DNA of 64,000 bases from Podospora pseudocomata (GCF_035222375.1 NC_085887.1:223501-287500), one strand, 5' to 3'. Shown: positions 23,101 through 33,513, counted from the first letter of the stretch. Notes: generated by a model not told the origin, from the sequence alone. Numbers and translations: made by a program.

Positions 23101-23747
23101 ACTTTGAGCGCATGAAGGCCAAGGGCATCGCCCCTACCGCCCACACGTTCAAGCTCCTCGTTGACACCCACGCCACTTTGGATCCTGTAGACATGGAAGC
23201 TGCTGAGTCTGTCCTCGAGATGATCAAGGCTACTGGTCAGAAGCCCGAAGCCGTCCACTACGCCAGTCTCATCCACGCCCGCGGCTGTGTCCTTCACGAT
23301 CTCGAGGGTGCTCGCCGCGTATTTGACGCAGTCGTCAAGGAGTCTTCGGTTCCTCTCGTTCCCTGTCTGTTCCAGGCTCTTTTCGAGGCCATGGTTGCGA
23401 ACCATCGGGTTGTCGAGACCGAGCCTGTGCTCGCCATGATGCGGTCGAATCGTGTGGAGATGACTCCCTATATCGCCAACACCCTCATCCATGGCTGGGC
23501 AGCCGAGAAGAATATTGCCAAGGCCAAGGAGATTTACGCCACTGTCAGTGCCACCAAGCGGGAACCTAGCACTTACGAGGCCATGACTCGCGCGTTCCTT
23601 GCCGTTGAGGAGCGCGAGAGCGCCAAGGGGGTGGTTACTGAGATGCTCGGCCGCGGATACCCAAGCGCCGTCGTCAACAAGGTTCTGGAACTCCTCGGTG
23701 GCGGCGGAAACGCTGCCCCAGTCGAGGCTGCCGCCGCCGCTGCGTAA
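20172..23747 (+). CDS. Large mitochondrial pentatricopeptide-repeat (PPR) protein
   Basis: One exon encodes 1191 residues. PPR proteins bind organellar RNA in sequence-specific fashion and control stability, processing or translation. The first 75 residues are basic and Ser/Arg-rich with few acids (FIRQGFTKSITQGYAQ, RRNHARIGRRLS), as expected of a mitochondrial presequence. A charged linker with coiled-coil character (ARLAEEIEVRKQLDALEEEVESLRA, about 180-215) follows. PPR-like 35-residue helical pairs recur from about 260 on: ETYNILVSLLASRSL, ETYHQMISACAKAGRVSNM, FLYNALIGKLGKARRIDDC, VTYGTIVNALCRVSD, YNSMMQFFLM. The C-terminus is Ala-rich. In size and layout it resembles fungal factors for mitochondrial mRNAs such as PET309/CYA-5, but I cannot assign orthology. 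Confidence 0.9.
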   Translation: MPAFSSTVWQSFIRQGFTKSITQGYAQSVVAATHPHVLNSQNRPSFGRRNHARIGRRLSTLGLQSAFHTSSSTVAAGPVEPQRLGKAVSTNGGLDAYFEQLQKTQQVAEEGAVEEVESDKEWTQFQFQQRIEWKPTPASILLGSDASKTLALDVDPAQVTKRDASPAITPEAEAALAHIDARLAEEIEVRKQLDALEEEVESLRATSPALAEKLEEEIRSRTITPVSHIRTPASLVRTPPVDPQSQSYADHLVKLADGGRYVEIPAVFEAMLVAGIKPIAAAYNVLLTAAFQLAPDKSEVVNKALDIYTDMLRRKVALDSETYNILVSLLASRSLEVSALQEALEVKRVRFGGMDEPGKFMFASHELELAILREEERLDLAIKLFESSVSSNKAGYTSETYHQMISACAKAGRVSNMLEMFEHMECNQAVPFAATFPAMITAFAKSGDLISAVECYNEYRNLAIANDNGEPTLLKRADAQVYASVINAYVISDKLPGAVKFYKKILQEYGVTAAEIKDALLAGGFVKGFIKRGVYSEALQWAQSIESEIRGRAMNEIATVAADNGDKLTAVAAFANASPSSEMVSSAMALLAMSIRAGDLGAAARYWDILCGSGFKFTVSFVEPAAMYAVAMIGSGQVMEGLTQSEWMFQRIRETVPAAQLEGEIEEATEFISRFMAVRGIVDPREASPVSYAPSQSFAPSPFPSTPAVAHHEESFDPYAQNTDFKGSSLISDELEGAHGRKGPKLSDALNRFRNIRRAGRHPRYITYAKLISAASREGKIDLCHEILAMARTDVPLLPQYPVVRYGWSSILDAMVGACLTVGDRAMAEQFHQELLAMGAAPSANTFGLYITTLKESTKTFDEATEAVRVFHRAKAEGVEPTSFLYNALIGKLGKARRIDDCLFYFGEMQTLGIKPTSVTYGTIVNALCRVSDEKFAEQLFDEMEAMPNYKARPAPYNSMMQFFLMTKRDKSKVLEYFERMKAKGIAPTAHTFKLLVDTHATLDPVDMEAAESVLEMIKATGQKPEAVHYASLIHARGCVLHDLEGARRVFDAVVKESSVPLVPCLFQALFEAMVANHRVVETEPVLAMMRSNRVEMTPYIANTLIHGWAAEKNIAKAKEIYATVSATKREPSTYEAMTRAFLAVEERESAKGVVTEMLGRGYPSAVVNKVLELLGGGGNAAPVEAAAAAA

Positions 23748-24525
23748 GCCTGGGCGTGTTCCTGTCCTTTTGGTTTTTCTTATGTTTCATAATATTTCCT
23801 CTGTCTCTGCTTTCTCTGCGTTCTTGGCATGATACCCCCTGTGTGCAACTATGGATTGATGGATGGGGATGTGATGGGTTCAATGGGAATGGACTCGGGT
23901 TTAAAAAGGGGGTGTTTATCTCAAGGATCATTGGGGAAAACAACGGGCGGAGACTCAACATGGGAGCAAAAGCATTTGTTTTATCTTTCTTTCTCATCAT
24001 GGGAAGCGGGCGGCGTTGAAGGGTCCTTTTCTGGGATAGATATCATGACCGGGGGCCCCGGCGTTTTTGCTAGCGAGGCTCGGTCTTATGGATGGTGGGT
24101 TTCACATTTTATTTTATTTTTTCCATGGGAGAGAGGGATCTAATTGATGGGTTGGAATGGACGCGAGCCGGGAAAAGAGGCGGCTGCTGGTTGCCTATGG
24201 CAAGATAGAAGATATATAACTCCACTCTATAAAGACACAATAGAAGCGTTTTAGCGTATAATCTGTCTAGATGGATTATGTGACTGTATGACGTCGCCTC
24301 GCTAACGACATCCAATGAAAACACAAACGATTAGCGCAATAGAATATGGATGCCGGCTCAGTCTATCAACCTCCACTCTATCTCTAGCCAAGCTTGAACT
24401 TTGCGTTTCCTCTACTGTATATATGACGTATAAAGGTAGGTACCAGATCTCAACCTTAACAACAACAACAATAACAACATGACTTGGCCTCTCCTCCTTA
24501 CTGATTACTAATCTATTCTATACTC
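23748..24525. other. 3' flank of the PPR gene, no gene
   Basis: AT-richer sequence with no supported coding frame. Confidence 0.5.
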
Positions 24526-25147
24526 TTATGCGTCTACTCTCGTATGTTCTAGAGATATTCGGCAGCCTTTGTACTGGGACTGACTTTGATATGACTGATG
24601 CCCCTGCCCCTGTCCCAGTTGCTGGCTCCCGTATCGTTGTGGGTAATAGGCCTGAGCGTTGGCTGCCTGCGTCGTTGCTGGGTAGCCTGCAGGGGGGTTA
24701 TTAAGAGTTTTGTGAATACAAAGTCTGAGCATACTGAGCAGTGTTTGCGTACACGGCTGAGGACAGCGTTGTTGTAGGCGAAGAGAACGCGCTCGATGTG
24801 GTGGAACACCCAGCTGGATGAGAGGATGGAGCAGGAGGACAACTGGTGGTAGTTGGGTACCTGTAGTAGGAAGTGTGCGTGTAAGAAGCTGGGGAGTACG
24901 GGATTGGTGCCTTGTGGTTGGAAGCCCGAGCTTGTTCGACCTTGTCCCTTTCATGGGCTGCTTGCCTCTGCCTCGCTTGATCGGTGAACTTTTTCCGCAC
25001 CTCGTGGGAAATCTCACGGTCCAGCTCGACTATTTCTCTTTCCACAGGATCTCTCTCCTGGGCCACACGGTCGCTGTAATTTTCTGGTCGGTCGCCGTAG
25101 AGGTAAAAGGCGTCGTTGTTGCTGTAGTGGTGGGACGGGTCGGTCAT
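24526..25147 (-). CDS. Hypothetical Tyr/Gln/Ser-rich protein, model uncertain
   Basis: From the ATG at 25147 a frame of 148 codons begins MTDPSHHYSNNDAFYLYG, contains a charged helix (EREIVELDREISHEVRKKFTDQARQRQAAHERDKVEQARA) and a Ser/Thr/Tyr-rich part, and stops at 24701. Just downstream another frame reads GYPATTQAANAQAYYPQRYG and a Gln-rich tail to 24526, with the composition expected of the same protein. The acceptor CTGCAG at about 24693 would begin the second exon, but none of the obvious donors (GTATGC, GTACGC) gives the right phase. So either a non-standard splice, a frameshift, or simply a 148-residue protein. I do not recognise a domain. Confidence 0.45.
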
Positions 25148-27332
25148 TCTGACTTGCTTGTTTTGTTTTGTAGGGCTGTCGGGAAATTTATCTGGATCGT
25201 GGGTGGTAAACAGTTGGTGGGTGCCTGCTGCACCAGCACCCGCCCCCGGGAAGCAATATCAAGATCTTGAAGAGCATGGAGGTTAGTGGCAAGGTCGCTG
25301 GTTGAGGAGTCCAACTGAGAGCACATGAGTAGGTACCCGTACCTTTATAGTTAGTTGGACTCTTGCAAAGTCTACCTTGGCTTTGCCTTCCAGGAATAGG
25401 CTGAATAACTGAGTCTTGTCACCCTTCTACATGCCTCCATGATCATTCCGGAGTCGACCAAGTGTCGTAAGTTCAAAAGCACTTTTGTGGCACGTTACCA
25501 AACTTGTTTCGGGTTGTGTCATGGGTTTAGCTACCGAGGGGGCGTGTGGTGTTTTCAGTGAGACAAAGAAACATCAAGTACGGATCATATAACTGCAGCT
25601 TGCAATCTGCCGAGACTCATGGGTCTGACTAGTCTGAGCTGCATAGATCTCACTCTACACACTTCTCGTGCCCAAACTAATACAATTACCCTGATGAGTA
25701 TGCCACATATGACAGGCATAGACAAAGATAAAGACTGCCTCTTAGCACAGGTGCCTTTGAGGATAGCTAGCTGGCTTGAGCTGAACAGTGTAGTATATAG
25801 GTGTTTGAAAATTAGTAATAGGCCCTCTAGGATAGTCAATAGGCCCTTGAACATGGTTGATAGGTTTTTAGAGATAGTTAGTACACCTTTGAGCCGAAGC
25901 CGGACTCGGTCTGTCTCTTGTCCGCTGTCCTCTGAACATGACCACGGGCAGCGGAAGGAGGGAAGCTCCTGCCCAAGATGCAATGCTAGTTCTCCGGGCG
26001 TTTTGCAGCGACGCTCTTTTCCACAGGTCCTTTGTGGATCCATCAGCTCGGCTGCCTGTCTGATACTGGGCTCAGGACGGGAAAGACTGCAGAGCTCCAT
26101 CCCTGTGTCAGTTTTTTGCTTTGAAAAGATGGAAACGAGACACTTTTTCTTTTCTTTGGGCTTCTTTTGATGGAAAAGAGCCAGCCGAGTTGGCGAGAGA
26201 GGTCCCAGGCCGGGCTCTGACATCTTTCGTTGTACTCAATCTCCTGAAGGCCTAGTAACCCTTAGTCAACAACTTGTCGCCATGTGTTAATGCCTATCCA
26301 TCATATTTCGACGCCTATTGATCAGCTTTGAGGGACAGTTTATCAACTAGATTTTTGCACTTCATACTAAATTTCACAAGGTCTGCCTAGCCATATCAAT
26401 TCAATATTTGAAGAACAGCATAACCACCTAACATCTAATGATAGGTATAAGCTTTATGATGGATGGAGTTGTGGAGAGGTATTGTCTAAACTTTCTACTG
26501 GACATCAGGAGAACAACATTAGTCAGACTCCAGAATATGGCCATCTGATAATTAATTAAATCCTGATATCGCCATCTCACGTCTAAAACATGGCAGGACT
26601 ACCCGATACCTATCCAAGGCATGACTATCAACATTCCGCCAGCTCTGTGGCACGAGGCCAAGCAGCTGTGAAACTCGATCAGTCGGCCTTGAATACTCCT
26701 CTGGTTCCTCCATTTCCCCCCCGCGTGGCCTTACACCTCCAACACCCAACACCATTTCACCAAGCCTCGGAAGACCGGCAACACCCCACAACCCAAAGCA
26801 ACCAAGACGCACCACTACCTCACGATGCCTCCAACCCCACAGACAGACCGCACACCGGCGGCCAAAGTGGAAATTGAAGCCACACGCACCACATGTCGAG
26901 AACTCCACCACCTCCTCCAAACCCACGTCAAAGACAATTGGGGAGTACAGGCAGACATGTCTCCCTGCCCACCTGCTCTCTCTCTCCCGCTCTCTTGCTC
27001 TCTCACACTCACACACACACACATCGCACCCCCCAGGTTCTAACAAGCGTTCAAATACCTTTTCCCAGCTCAAACGAGACGTTTGGTTTCATTTCAAGTG
27101 CAGGTCACAAGTCACAAGCATCATCAACAAAAAACAGTGGCGTAAGGTCAAAAAAGCTATGCATCAATTTATATACGGCTGAAGCGAAGGAAAAAGGAAA
27201 AAAAGCAATATGTACTGTTGTCCCCAATCCCCATGCAAGTTTCGAAACAAGTAACTATGTACAATTCATGCTCACGACACCACCACCACAGTCAACCGCG
27301 CTGGCCCCAGAGACGTGTGTTTCCACACGCGC
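25148..27332. other. Intergenic region with unsupported frames
   Basis: A minus-strand frame at 25585-26223 (212 codons) carries imperfect repeats of a short leucine-rich unit (LLTILEGLLLIF), mirrored in the DNA by repeated AATAGGCCCT-like words near 25805-25895; its composition is unlike the neighbouring genes and I would not call it a gene. A plus-strand frame at 26825 starts MPPTPQTDRTPAAKVEIEA and could be a short exon (donor GTACAG near 26946, acceptor CCCCAG near 27037), but no convincing second exon follows. The last 150 bases are probably the 3'UTR of the cellobiohydrolase. A (CA)n/(CT)n tract lies near 26972-27024. Confidence 0.4.
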
Positions 27333-28991
27333 TTAGAGGCACTGGCTGTACCACTGGTTGCTGACGACGCAGGTGTAGGGGGCAACGCACTGGGTAGGGC
27401 CGGTGTAGCCCTGGCCGCCGCACTGGCCCCAGCGGGGGACGGTGCCACCAGGGGCGCTGGTGGGAGTCTGGGCGGCGGTCGAGGTGCTGCTGACGCGGGT
27501 CGAGGTGGGGGTGGTGGCGGTGGAGGAGGAGATGGGGTTGGGGTTGGTGCTGCCGCTGTTGAAGGTCGAGCCGATGGGGCCGAACTTGATGTTGGAGAAG
27601 GCAACGTTGGAGTTGGGGGCCTCGGCCTCGACCTCGGAGGGGACACCCGAGGTGGTGGGGCAGGCACCGCGCTCGGCGCCGGGGCGACCGGCGGCGTCGA
27701 CGGGGTAGGTGGAGTCGAGCCAGAGCATGTGGGCGGCGTGGTCGTTCCAGATGGACATAACGAGGACCATGGGCTTGTCAAGGGCAAGACCCATCTGGCG
27801 GAGACCGCCCTTGGCGGTGTTGTCATCCGGGTCGCCGAAGGCGATCTTCTGGGCGTCGCACCAGTCCTGGGTGATGGAGTTCTGGTTGGGAACACCGGGG
27901 ATGCTGGAGACCGAGTTGGGGATGACGACGCCGTTCTGGACGTAGAAGCGCTTGATCTCGGAGAGCTCGCCGGCGGCGTTCTTGAGGAACTGGGTGACGA
28001 CGGTCATCTTCTTGGTGGTGTCGACGGTCTTGCCCTTGCCGTAGAACTCCTTGTTACCCATGCGGTACGAGTTGAAGTCGCATCCGTCGGGATCGCAAAC
28101 ACCGCCATAGCGGTCAGAGCTGTAAGTGCCACCGCAAGACTCGCCCTCGCACCTGCTCTGGTCGATGATGGTGCAGGAGTGAGGAGTGTAGGCAGTGGCC
28201 ATGTTGTTGGCCTCCCAGATGTCCATCTCGGAGCAGCAAGTACCGTAGCGGCCGGCACCGGCGTTGACATCGTTGGTGGAGGGGTTCCATCCCTCGATGT
28301 TGGCCTCACCGTTGATGAACTTGATGTCACGGGGGCACTGGGCATCGCAGTAACCGGTGCCGTACTTGGCACCAGCCTTGTTGCCCGAGTACTTGGCAAG
28401 ACCGCCGTCAAGGTCCATGGAGACGAAGTAGAGGGCACCGTTGAGACCGCAGCCAATGTTGGAGACATCGACATCGAAGGTGAACTCGTTGCCGAGAAGG
28501 TTGAAGCCTGTCAGGGGTCGTCAGCCAAGATGATCGACGCGGGTGTCACTGTGGAAGAAGAAAAAAAGAAGAAGCTTACCCTGGTACTTGGTGGCGTTCT
28601 CCATGAGGTAGGTACGCGAGCCAACGTTGGTCGAGTACTTGCCCTCGGTGACGAACTTGAGGTTCAGCTGGTTACCGCTGGTGGTGATGCCATAGGTGGC
28701 AGCATACTCGGCACCCTCAACGCAGCAGTTCTGAGCGCACTTGCTACCGGTGGTGCAGATGGAGGTATCCCACTCGTTGCCAGAGTAGCAGTTGGTGCTG
28801 CCCTGGAGGGTGTGAGTCCAGCGCCAGTTGGAGTCGAGGGTGACGGAGCCGGCGACGTTGGTGCAGGAGCCACCAGCCGAGCATCTTTGCCAGGTCAGAG
28901 GGGGGTGAGACTCGGGAGTGAGCGAGCACACCTGCTGAGCAGAGGCAGAGGCCACAAGGGCAGCGAGAGCGGCGAACTTTGCGGAAACCAT
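27333..28991 (-). CDS. GH7 cellobiohydrolase with C-terminal CBM1 (Cel7A/CBHI type)
   Basis: Exons 28991-28580 and 28507-27333, with a 72-bp intron (GTAAGC..GACAG), give 528 residues. The enzyme is a secreted exo-glucanase that releases cellobiose from reducing ends of cellulose. A signal peptide covers about residues 1-18 ([14 protein letters not shown]). The catalytic triad motif [10 protein letters not shown] places the nucleophile at about E231, D233 and the acid/base at E236, matching E212/D214/E217 numbering of the family after signal removal. Many paired cysteines ([16 protein letters not shown]) fit the GH7 fold. After a short Ser/Thr linker ([17 protein letters not shown]) comes a CBM1 with [15 protein letters not shown] and the surface aromatics Tyr/Trp/Tyr near the end (NQWYSQCL). 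Absence of a stretch deletion typical of EGI suggests a CBH rather than an endoglucanase. Confidence 0.96.
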
Positions 28992-29093
28992 TATGGCGAT
29001 CTGGAGGGTTGACTGGGACCTGTAGATGCAAGGCGTGCTTGATGTCGAGGGTGGTGAGATCAAGATGGGTTCGTGAGGCCTTGGGAAGCCGAC

Positions 29094-29100
29094 TTATATA
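29094..29100 (-). promoter_or_regulatory. TATA box of the GH7 gene
   Basis: TATATAA on the minus strand, about 105 bases upstream of the ATG at 28991, a typical place for the strong TATA promoters of cellulase genes. Confidence 0.6.
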
Positions 29101-30797
29101 GAGATGTGTTCGACACCCCTTCCGCCCTTGGACCACCCTGTCGGCCCAATTTCCTTTGCTTCATGGTGCTGCCACGGCGAGATCAGCGACACTGCGGATT
29201 CACGGCACCCTTTCCTCCATGCAGCTGAGGTTGCCACAAGGGGATGGCATCGCTGGTCGCCTCATGGGAAACGGCTCTCGGGCCGTCAAGGCTCGAGCGA
29301 GGACCCTGGATCATGCACCGGTCCTGGACTGTGGGAGAGGCAAGCGCTGGCGCGGGGTCGACTGGGAGGAAGACATCTCCACGATGGGAACGCGCACACT
29401 GGTGGTCCGGCGGCGACAGACCCAAAGGGTGAAGCGTCACCGCAACCAAGGACGACGATGTGACTTGACGACCGGGGCGGTTGGAGGCTGGCCGAAGCAC
29501 AGACGAGGGAATCGTGGAGCCGAGGACGACGGGCGATGGATCAGACTGAGGCTGCTGGATGGGACGACAGGGGGCAACTGCCGCTCATTGGAGCGGGCTT
29601 GGGAGCTTGTCCAGGACATCACGGAGGGCATCCGCCGAATGCAACCTGTCTCCATCCTGGTGACCGTTGTGTGTGTCCAGGGAACATGGTCGAACAGCTT
29701 CAACATTTTGCGATCCGAGTTGCCGCGCGCAGCAAGGTATGGAGTACGTACTGCGCCTGATGTACTACAACACGTGTGTCTGGCAAAGGGTCGAAGAGGG
29801 CGGCTCGTTCTGGGGAATGCCTGTGACCCCGGTTTTTCCAAGACTTCCCCACATTCTTAGCACCCGTTTTATTTTTCTGCTCCCCTGTGAGCTTGCATGG
29901 TTCGTGAGATTGGCTTCACTGTGCTTGTCGAGGCCCGACAACCCGAGAACCCGGATTCCATGTGGCCGTCAACCAGGTGACCGGTCACCAGCGTCATCAG
30001 TGGTGCCGGCGTGTTCCGTCTTAAATGGACATGTGAGAGCTGCTCAAAATAGAAGACAGTGGTCGAATCCAGGCTGAGGCTCAACAATGTAAATTAACAC
30101 ACGGTGCTGGCGGGCACAGCAAAACCGGGAAACAGCAGTGTTTTGCAATTTGGCTATATTGCCAGCCGTCATGCTGTCCGGGAGCTTGGTCGCTGTCGAG
30201 AACGCCGAGCCGCCAGATCAGGAAAGGCGGCTTCCCCACACAAACTGGGAGGTGGGTTTCGAAGCGGATCTAGGGCCGCCCTTGGCACGATCGCAGGTGG
30301 GGATGCTTGGCATCGTGAAGGACCTCGTCCCATCTTTTGTTGGTGTTCAACGGCTGGCAATTCCGGAGACAACCCAACACCGCCCGACCTGTTTGTTGAC
30401 TACTCCACTCCGACTTCAAGATCGATGCATCACGGACAGCATGGGATGGGATGTGATGGGATGTGATGGGATGGGATGGGATACTTGCACTCAGACACTT
30501 TGGGCAACAGGAGAACTGAACCACCTTCGATCGAGACCTCGAATGGTTTACTTCCAGGTTGTAGGCCCCGAAATGCCATCTGCATCTTCGGACCTCACCA
30601 TGCAAGCGTAAACCTTCCCTTTCCTCACCGGACATGGCGAACCTTAGCACGCCCAATACGAGGAAATGATGAGCTGATGATGTCTGCACATTGGGGCTGT
30701 CGTTTCTGCTGGGGCATTATGCTTCCGTTCCCTTTTGCTCAGGTCCCGATATCACGGCACCTCGCAGCACCAGCACGACAGCCAGAGACAATGCAAG
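29101..30797. other. Long intergenic region upstream of the cellobiohydrolase
   Basis: No gene is supported in 1.7 kb. It probably holds the regulatory region of the GH7 gene; I saw no clear GGCTAA (XYR1/XlnR-type) sites, although many GC-rich CreA-like words occur by chance. A GGGAT/GTGAT microsatellite lies at 30441-30482. Confidence 0.45.
30441..30482 (+). repeat. Microsatellite of GGGAT/GTGAT units
   Basis: Repeated ATGGG and ATGTG words over about 42 bp. Confidence 0.85.
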
Positions 30798-31871
30798 ATG
30801 GGATATGAGTGGAATGGGGATCCTACCATCCTCATCGTAGTCATTGCCTGCTCGGTATGCTTCGGATGGGTGCCCATCATCACCGTTGTCAGCATCGTCC
30901 GCCACTGCCGTGCCCGCCTAAGGGCAAAACGAGGCTCGAATGGTACCAATTCTGATGCCGAAAGTCAAGGAGGCAGACCCAGCACCGCTCCTGATGTGCC
31001 CAAGCCACTCCAGACATATCACCCCAGCTCAACCAAGGGTCTCGAGAGGAGCGCGTCAAGTCGGACACGCAGCTCCGCTGATGGCTACGACCTCAAACGT
31101 GTCGACACCAATTCTTCCTGGAATCCCATCCGTCACTCCTTTCACTACGACAACGAATCGCTTTGGGGAGGAGACGGGCTGTCCAGGAGCAACAGTCGTC
31201 ATCGGCCCCCGTACTTTCCCACCCACGTACACAACACGACACCTTCACTCAGCCGCCCAGCCTCCATCCGCTCTGTCGCATCGAGCCATCGGCAACAGAG
31301 CCGGAGCCGCCGAAGCTCAATGGCCAGCAACTCTGACAACGCACCGGCAGCCTTCCAGATCAATGACACCTACTACGACACTACACCGCTACCAAATGTG
31401 ACGAGGACTGTAAACCCTGTCGTCGCCAGCAGTAGTACGCCCACCTCGTCAAAGGGGCCAGGACAAGCTCCACAGCAACGTCAACAGAAGCAGCCAAAGC
31501 AAGACAATTCACACCCACCGCAGCGCAACCGCCGCAGAAGGCACTCTCTTGACGCCCGCCGGGATTCGGATTCTCTAACCCGGGACATCTCTAGACCCAA
31601 CACCTCCATGACAAGACGAGAAGTCGAAGAATACGAAGACCTCGACAACCAGAAGCAAAAGGCCACCCACCGTAGCCACCGACCACCCCGGCCAGGATCA
31701 GCATCACGGCGTGACAGCCACCCAGCACCCGGCGGCAGCGAAGAGACTGACGATGACCTGTCCATGGCCGGGGCCTTGCCGCCTGCCAAGTTGCCCCCGA
31801 GGCGAGCATCGCTCCATGCACAAACATTTGAGCGTCCGGCATGGCTGGACGAGGAGCCCCATGCCATGTGA
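30798..31871 (+). CDS. Hypothetical single-span membrane protein with disordered cytoplasmic tail
   Basis: Start chosen at the ATG at 30798 (MGYEWNGDPTILIVVIACS); the frame is open further upstream only from a TTG. It encodes 357 residues. One membrane segment (ILIVVIACSVCFGWVPIITVVSIV) near residues 10-33 is followed at once by an Arg-rich stretch (RHCRARLRAKRGS), which by the positive-inside rule puts the long tail in the cytoplasm and a short N-terminus outside. The rest is Ser/Arg/Pro-rich with many RRXS-type and S-P sites (RSRRSSMASN, RRRRHSLDARRDSD) and ends PAWLDEEPHAM. No known domain was recognised. Unbroken long frame and composition support a real gene. Confidence 0.7.
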   Translation: MGYEWNGDPTILIVVIACSVCFGWVPIITVVSIVRHCRARLRAKRGSNGTNSDAESQGGRPSTAPDVPKPLQTYHPSSTKGLERSASSRTRSSADGYDLKRVDTNSSWNPIRHSFHYDNESLWGGDGLSRSNSRHRPPYFPTHVHNTTPSLSRPASIRSVASSHRQQSRSRRSSMASNSDNAPAAFQINDTYYDTTPLPNVTRTVNPVVASSSTPTSSKGPGQAPQQRQQKQPKQDNSHPPQRNRRRRHSLDARRDSDSLTRDISRPNTSMTRREVEEYEDLDNQKQKATHRSHRPPRPGSASRRDSHPAPGGSEETDDDLSMAGALPPAKLPPRRASLHAQTFERPAWLDEEPHAM

Positions 31872-33123
31872 AGTTGTTGATAAGCGGTGAGAGGAACTAC
31901 CTAGATGTAATGCATATGTCTGTCAGGTGTATTCAGCCTCCTTGTCTTTTAAGGCTGACTCTTCAGCCCCAGCCAGAGTCTGCCGTCAAATGGGAGGAAA
32001 TCCCGTCTTGCCTGGCTCCAGAATAGGAAAAAGGAGAGGAAGAGTGGGACTGAAGAAAACGGTTGAGGGTTACATGGCGTGAAGACAACTTGGCAGAGCA
32101 GCTTCTTTCGGTTGAGTGTGAGTGAGTGGGGGGTAGGGCGCTAAAGGGGAGGAAAAGGGGGTAGGAAAAAGTTAACAAGAAGAAAAGGTGAGCCGAGGGG
32201 GAGCACAATCAAGCTTGTGATGTGTATGAAGGAATATCTCTGGTCAGGCACGGCTCAGTGTCAGTCTTTCTTTGTTTGGATGATAACCCGCAGCAAAGGG
32301 ATAGGTAATTGATAGCCAAGTTTAATTCGGCCTGTTTTGTTCTTAAAATAACACAAAAACTCATCTCGTGAAGAAGGAATGCTTATCTCCGTAATCGATC
32401 AATCTCAAAACAGTTTCTCCGCGAGGTGTCGACGCTCCTCTTCGGCCTCCAGCCCCAAAGCAACACCAAGGAGCAAGCAGCCCCGGATGTGGAGAAAGCC
32501 ATCAGCTGACATCGGACGACTCTTTCGGATCTGCTTGGCGAAACAACCCTTTCCCTCAAGAAGCCAAGGAGCTTGCGCATCGCTTCTTCGACGGGGCAAA
32601 ACTCTCCGCTGCACAATGCGCCGAATGCAGGACAGCCCGAAGGGAAACACGGGACGAAACGAGAGACGAAGAAAACCAAGACGCGGCCTACCCGGACTCG
32701 GGGGACCTGGGGAAAAGACGGGGCGGGGAGGAGGAATATTGGCATCGCTTGGGACACTTGGCTGGTTCTGCTTTTGCGGTTTGTGCCGTTGTCACATGGG
32801 CTTGGGAGATGGCTTGGAGATTCCACTCGAGTCAAACTCTGTTGAGCTTGTTTTGTCTTTATCTATCCCAAGAATAAAAAACTTCCGTCTGTAGACAGGG
32901 ATTACCGACTACCTACCTACCTGCCTTGCCTTACCGACTCACTTTCAAAGACCCAAGACAAACTGGAGACTCAGAATCCCGCGAATTTAACAGAGAGAGC
33001 AAAGTTGAAACTACTTCAATTTTCAAGCAAATTACCTCCATCAGATAAATTGACAAGAGAAATGTTGGATAACTCTTTGCCAAATACAATCAATACTGCC
33101 CATCACTTCCATAAAACTCAAAA
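31872..33123. other. Intergenic region with overlapping unsupported frames
   Basis: Frames of up to 171 codons overlap on both strands between 32379 and 32894. The minus-strand one ending at 32405 finishes with a plausible helical tail (AEEERRHLAEKLF), but I found no splice partner or homology I could name. Nothing else seen. Confidence 0.4.
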
Positions 33124-33513
33124 TCAGTTCTCGCAAGTACAGTTAAAAGTAGTCCAACCAAAAAAACACCCATCATCACTGATGCTGATGTGTACAGCCT
33201 TTCGGTTCGGGCCCCGGCCGGCATCTGCCTCGTTCCTGCACGTCTGCGGACATGTCGAACTATTCCAGCCGCGTTTGCATCCCTCCTGCTGCTTGCCTGT
33301 TGTCTTGCTTAGTTTCTGAAGTGATGAGCGAGTTGAGACGATTCAAGATGTAACTTACCATTGGATTATACCCAGAGCCTCGAGTTCTTCGGGACTCGCA
33401 GAGGTGGCATCCGCCTCGGCATTCCGAATAGCTTCTGTAGAAGCCTCAGAGGGGCTGGGGAGGGCCGTGGCTAGAGCCATGACGGTGGTTAGAAGAAGTG
33501 TTGAGAGTTTCAT
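33124..33513 (-). CDS. Small secreted cysteine-rich peptide with defensin-like (CS-alpha-beta) cysteine skeleton
   Basis: Exon 1 starts at the ATG at 33513 and encodes a signal peptide (MKLSTLLLTTVMALATALP) and an acidic propeptide (EAIRNAEADATSASPEELEAL). Exon 2, read in the one frame that stays open to a TGA at 33124-33126, encodes a cysteine-rich domain with spacing C-x8-C-x3-C-x23-C-x8-C-x-C, containing TCPQTC and NCTC. The C-x3-C and C-x-C pairs are the hallmark of the defensin fold, here with a longer loop before the fourth cysteine. Two splice models reach this frame: GTATAA..CAACAG (33371-33297, 75 bp, branch ACTAAG, six cysteines) and GTAAGT..CTAAG (33358-33308, 51 bp, 112 residues, one extra cysteine at the junction). 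Likely an extracellular antimicrobial or signalling peptide; activity is inference. Exon 1 alone would give an uninformative 52-residue frame. Confidence 0.68.

Noticed and set aside
25585-26223. Minus-strand 212-codon frame with leucine-rich repeats
   Set aside because: Internal DNA repeats explain the pattern; composition differs from true genes around it and no homology is recognisable.
26552-27073. Minus-strand 173-codon frame and plus-strand small ORFs near the CA/CT tract
   Set aside because: Composition is driven by simple repeats; no domain, no convincing exon structure; overlaps the probable cellobiohydrolase 3'UTR.
27315-29012. Plus-strand 565-codon open frame rich in Gly/Val/Ala
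   Set aside because: It is the antisense shadow of the GH7 cellobiohydrolase, whose signal peptide, catalytic motif and CBM1 are unmistakable.
29101-30797. XYR1/XlnR sites upstream of the GH7 gene
   Set aside because: I looked for GGCTAA-type motifs and found none clear; CreA-like words are too short to be meaningful here.
32379-32894. Overlapping frames on both strands (up to 171 codons)
   Set aside because: No domain, signal or splice structure favours one over another.
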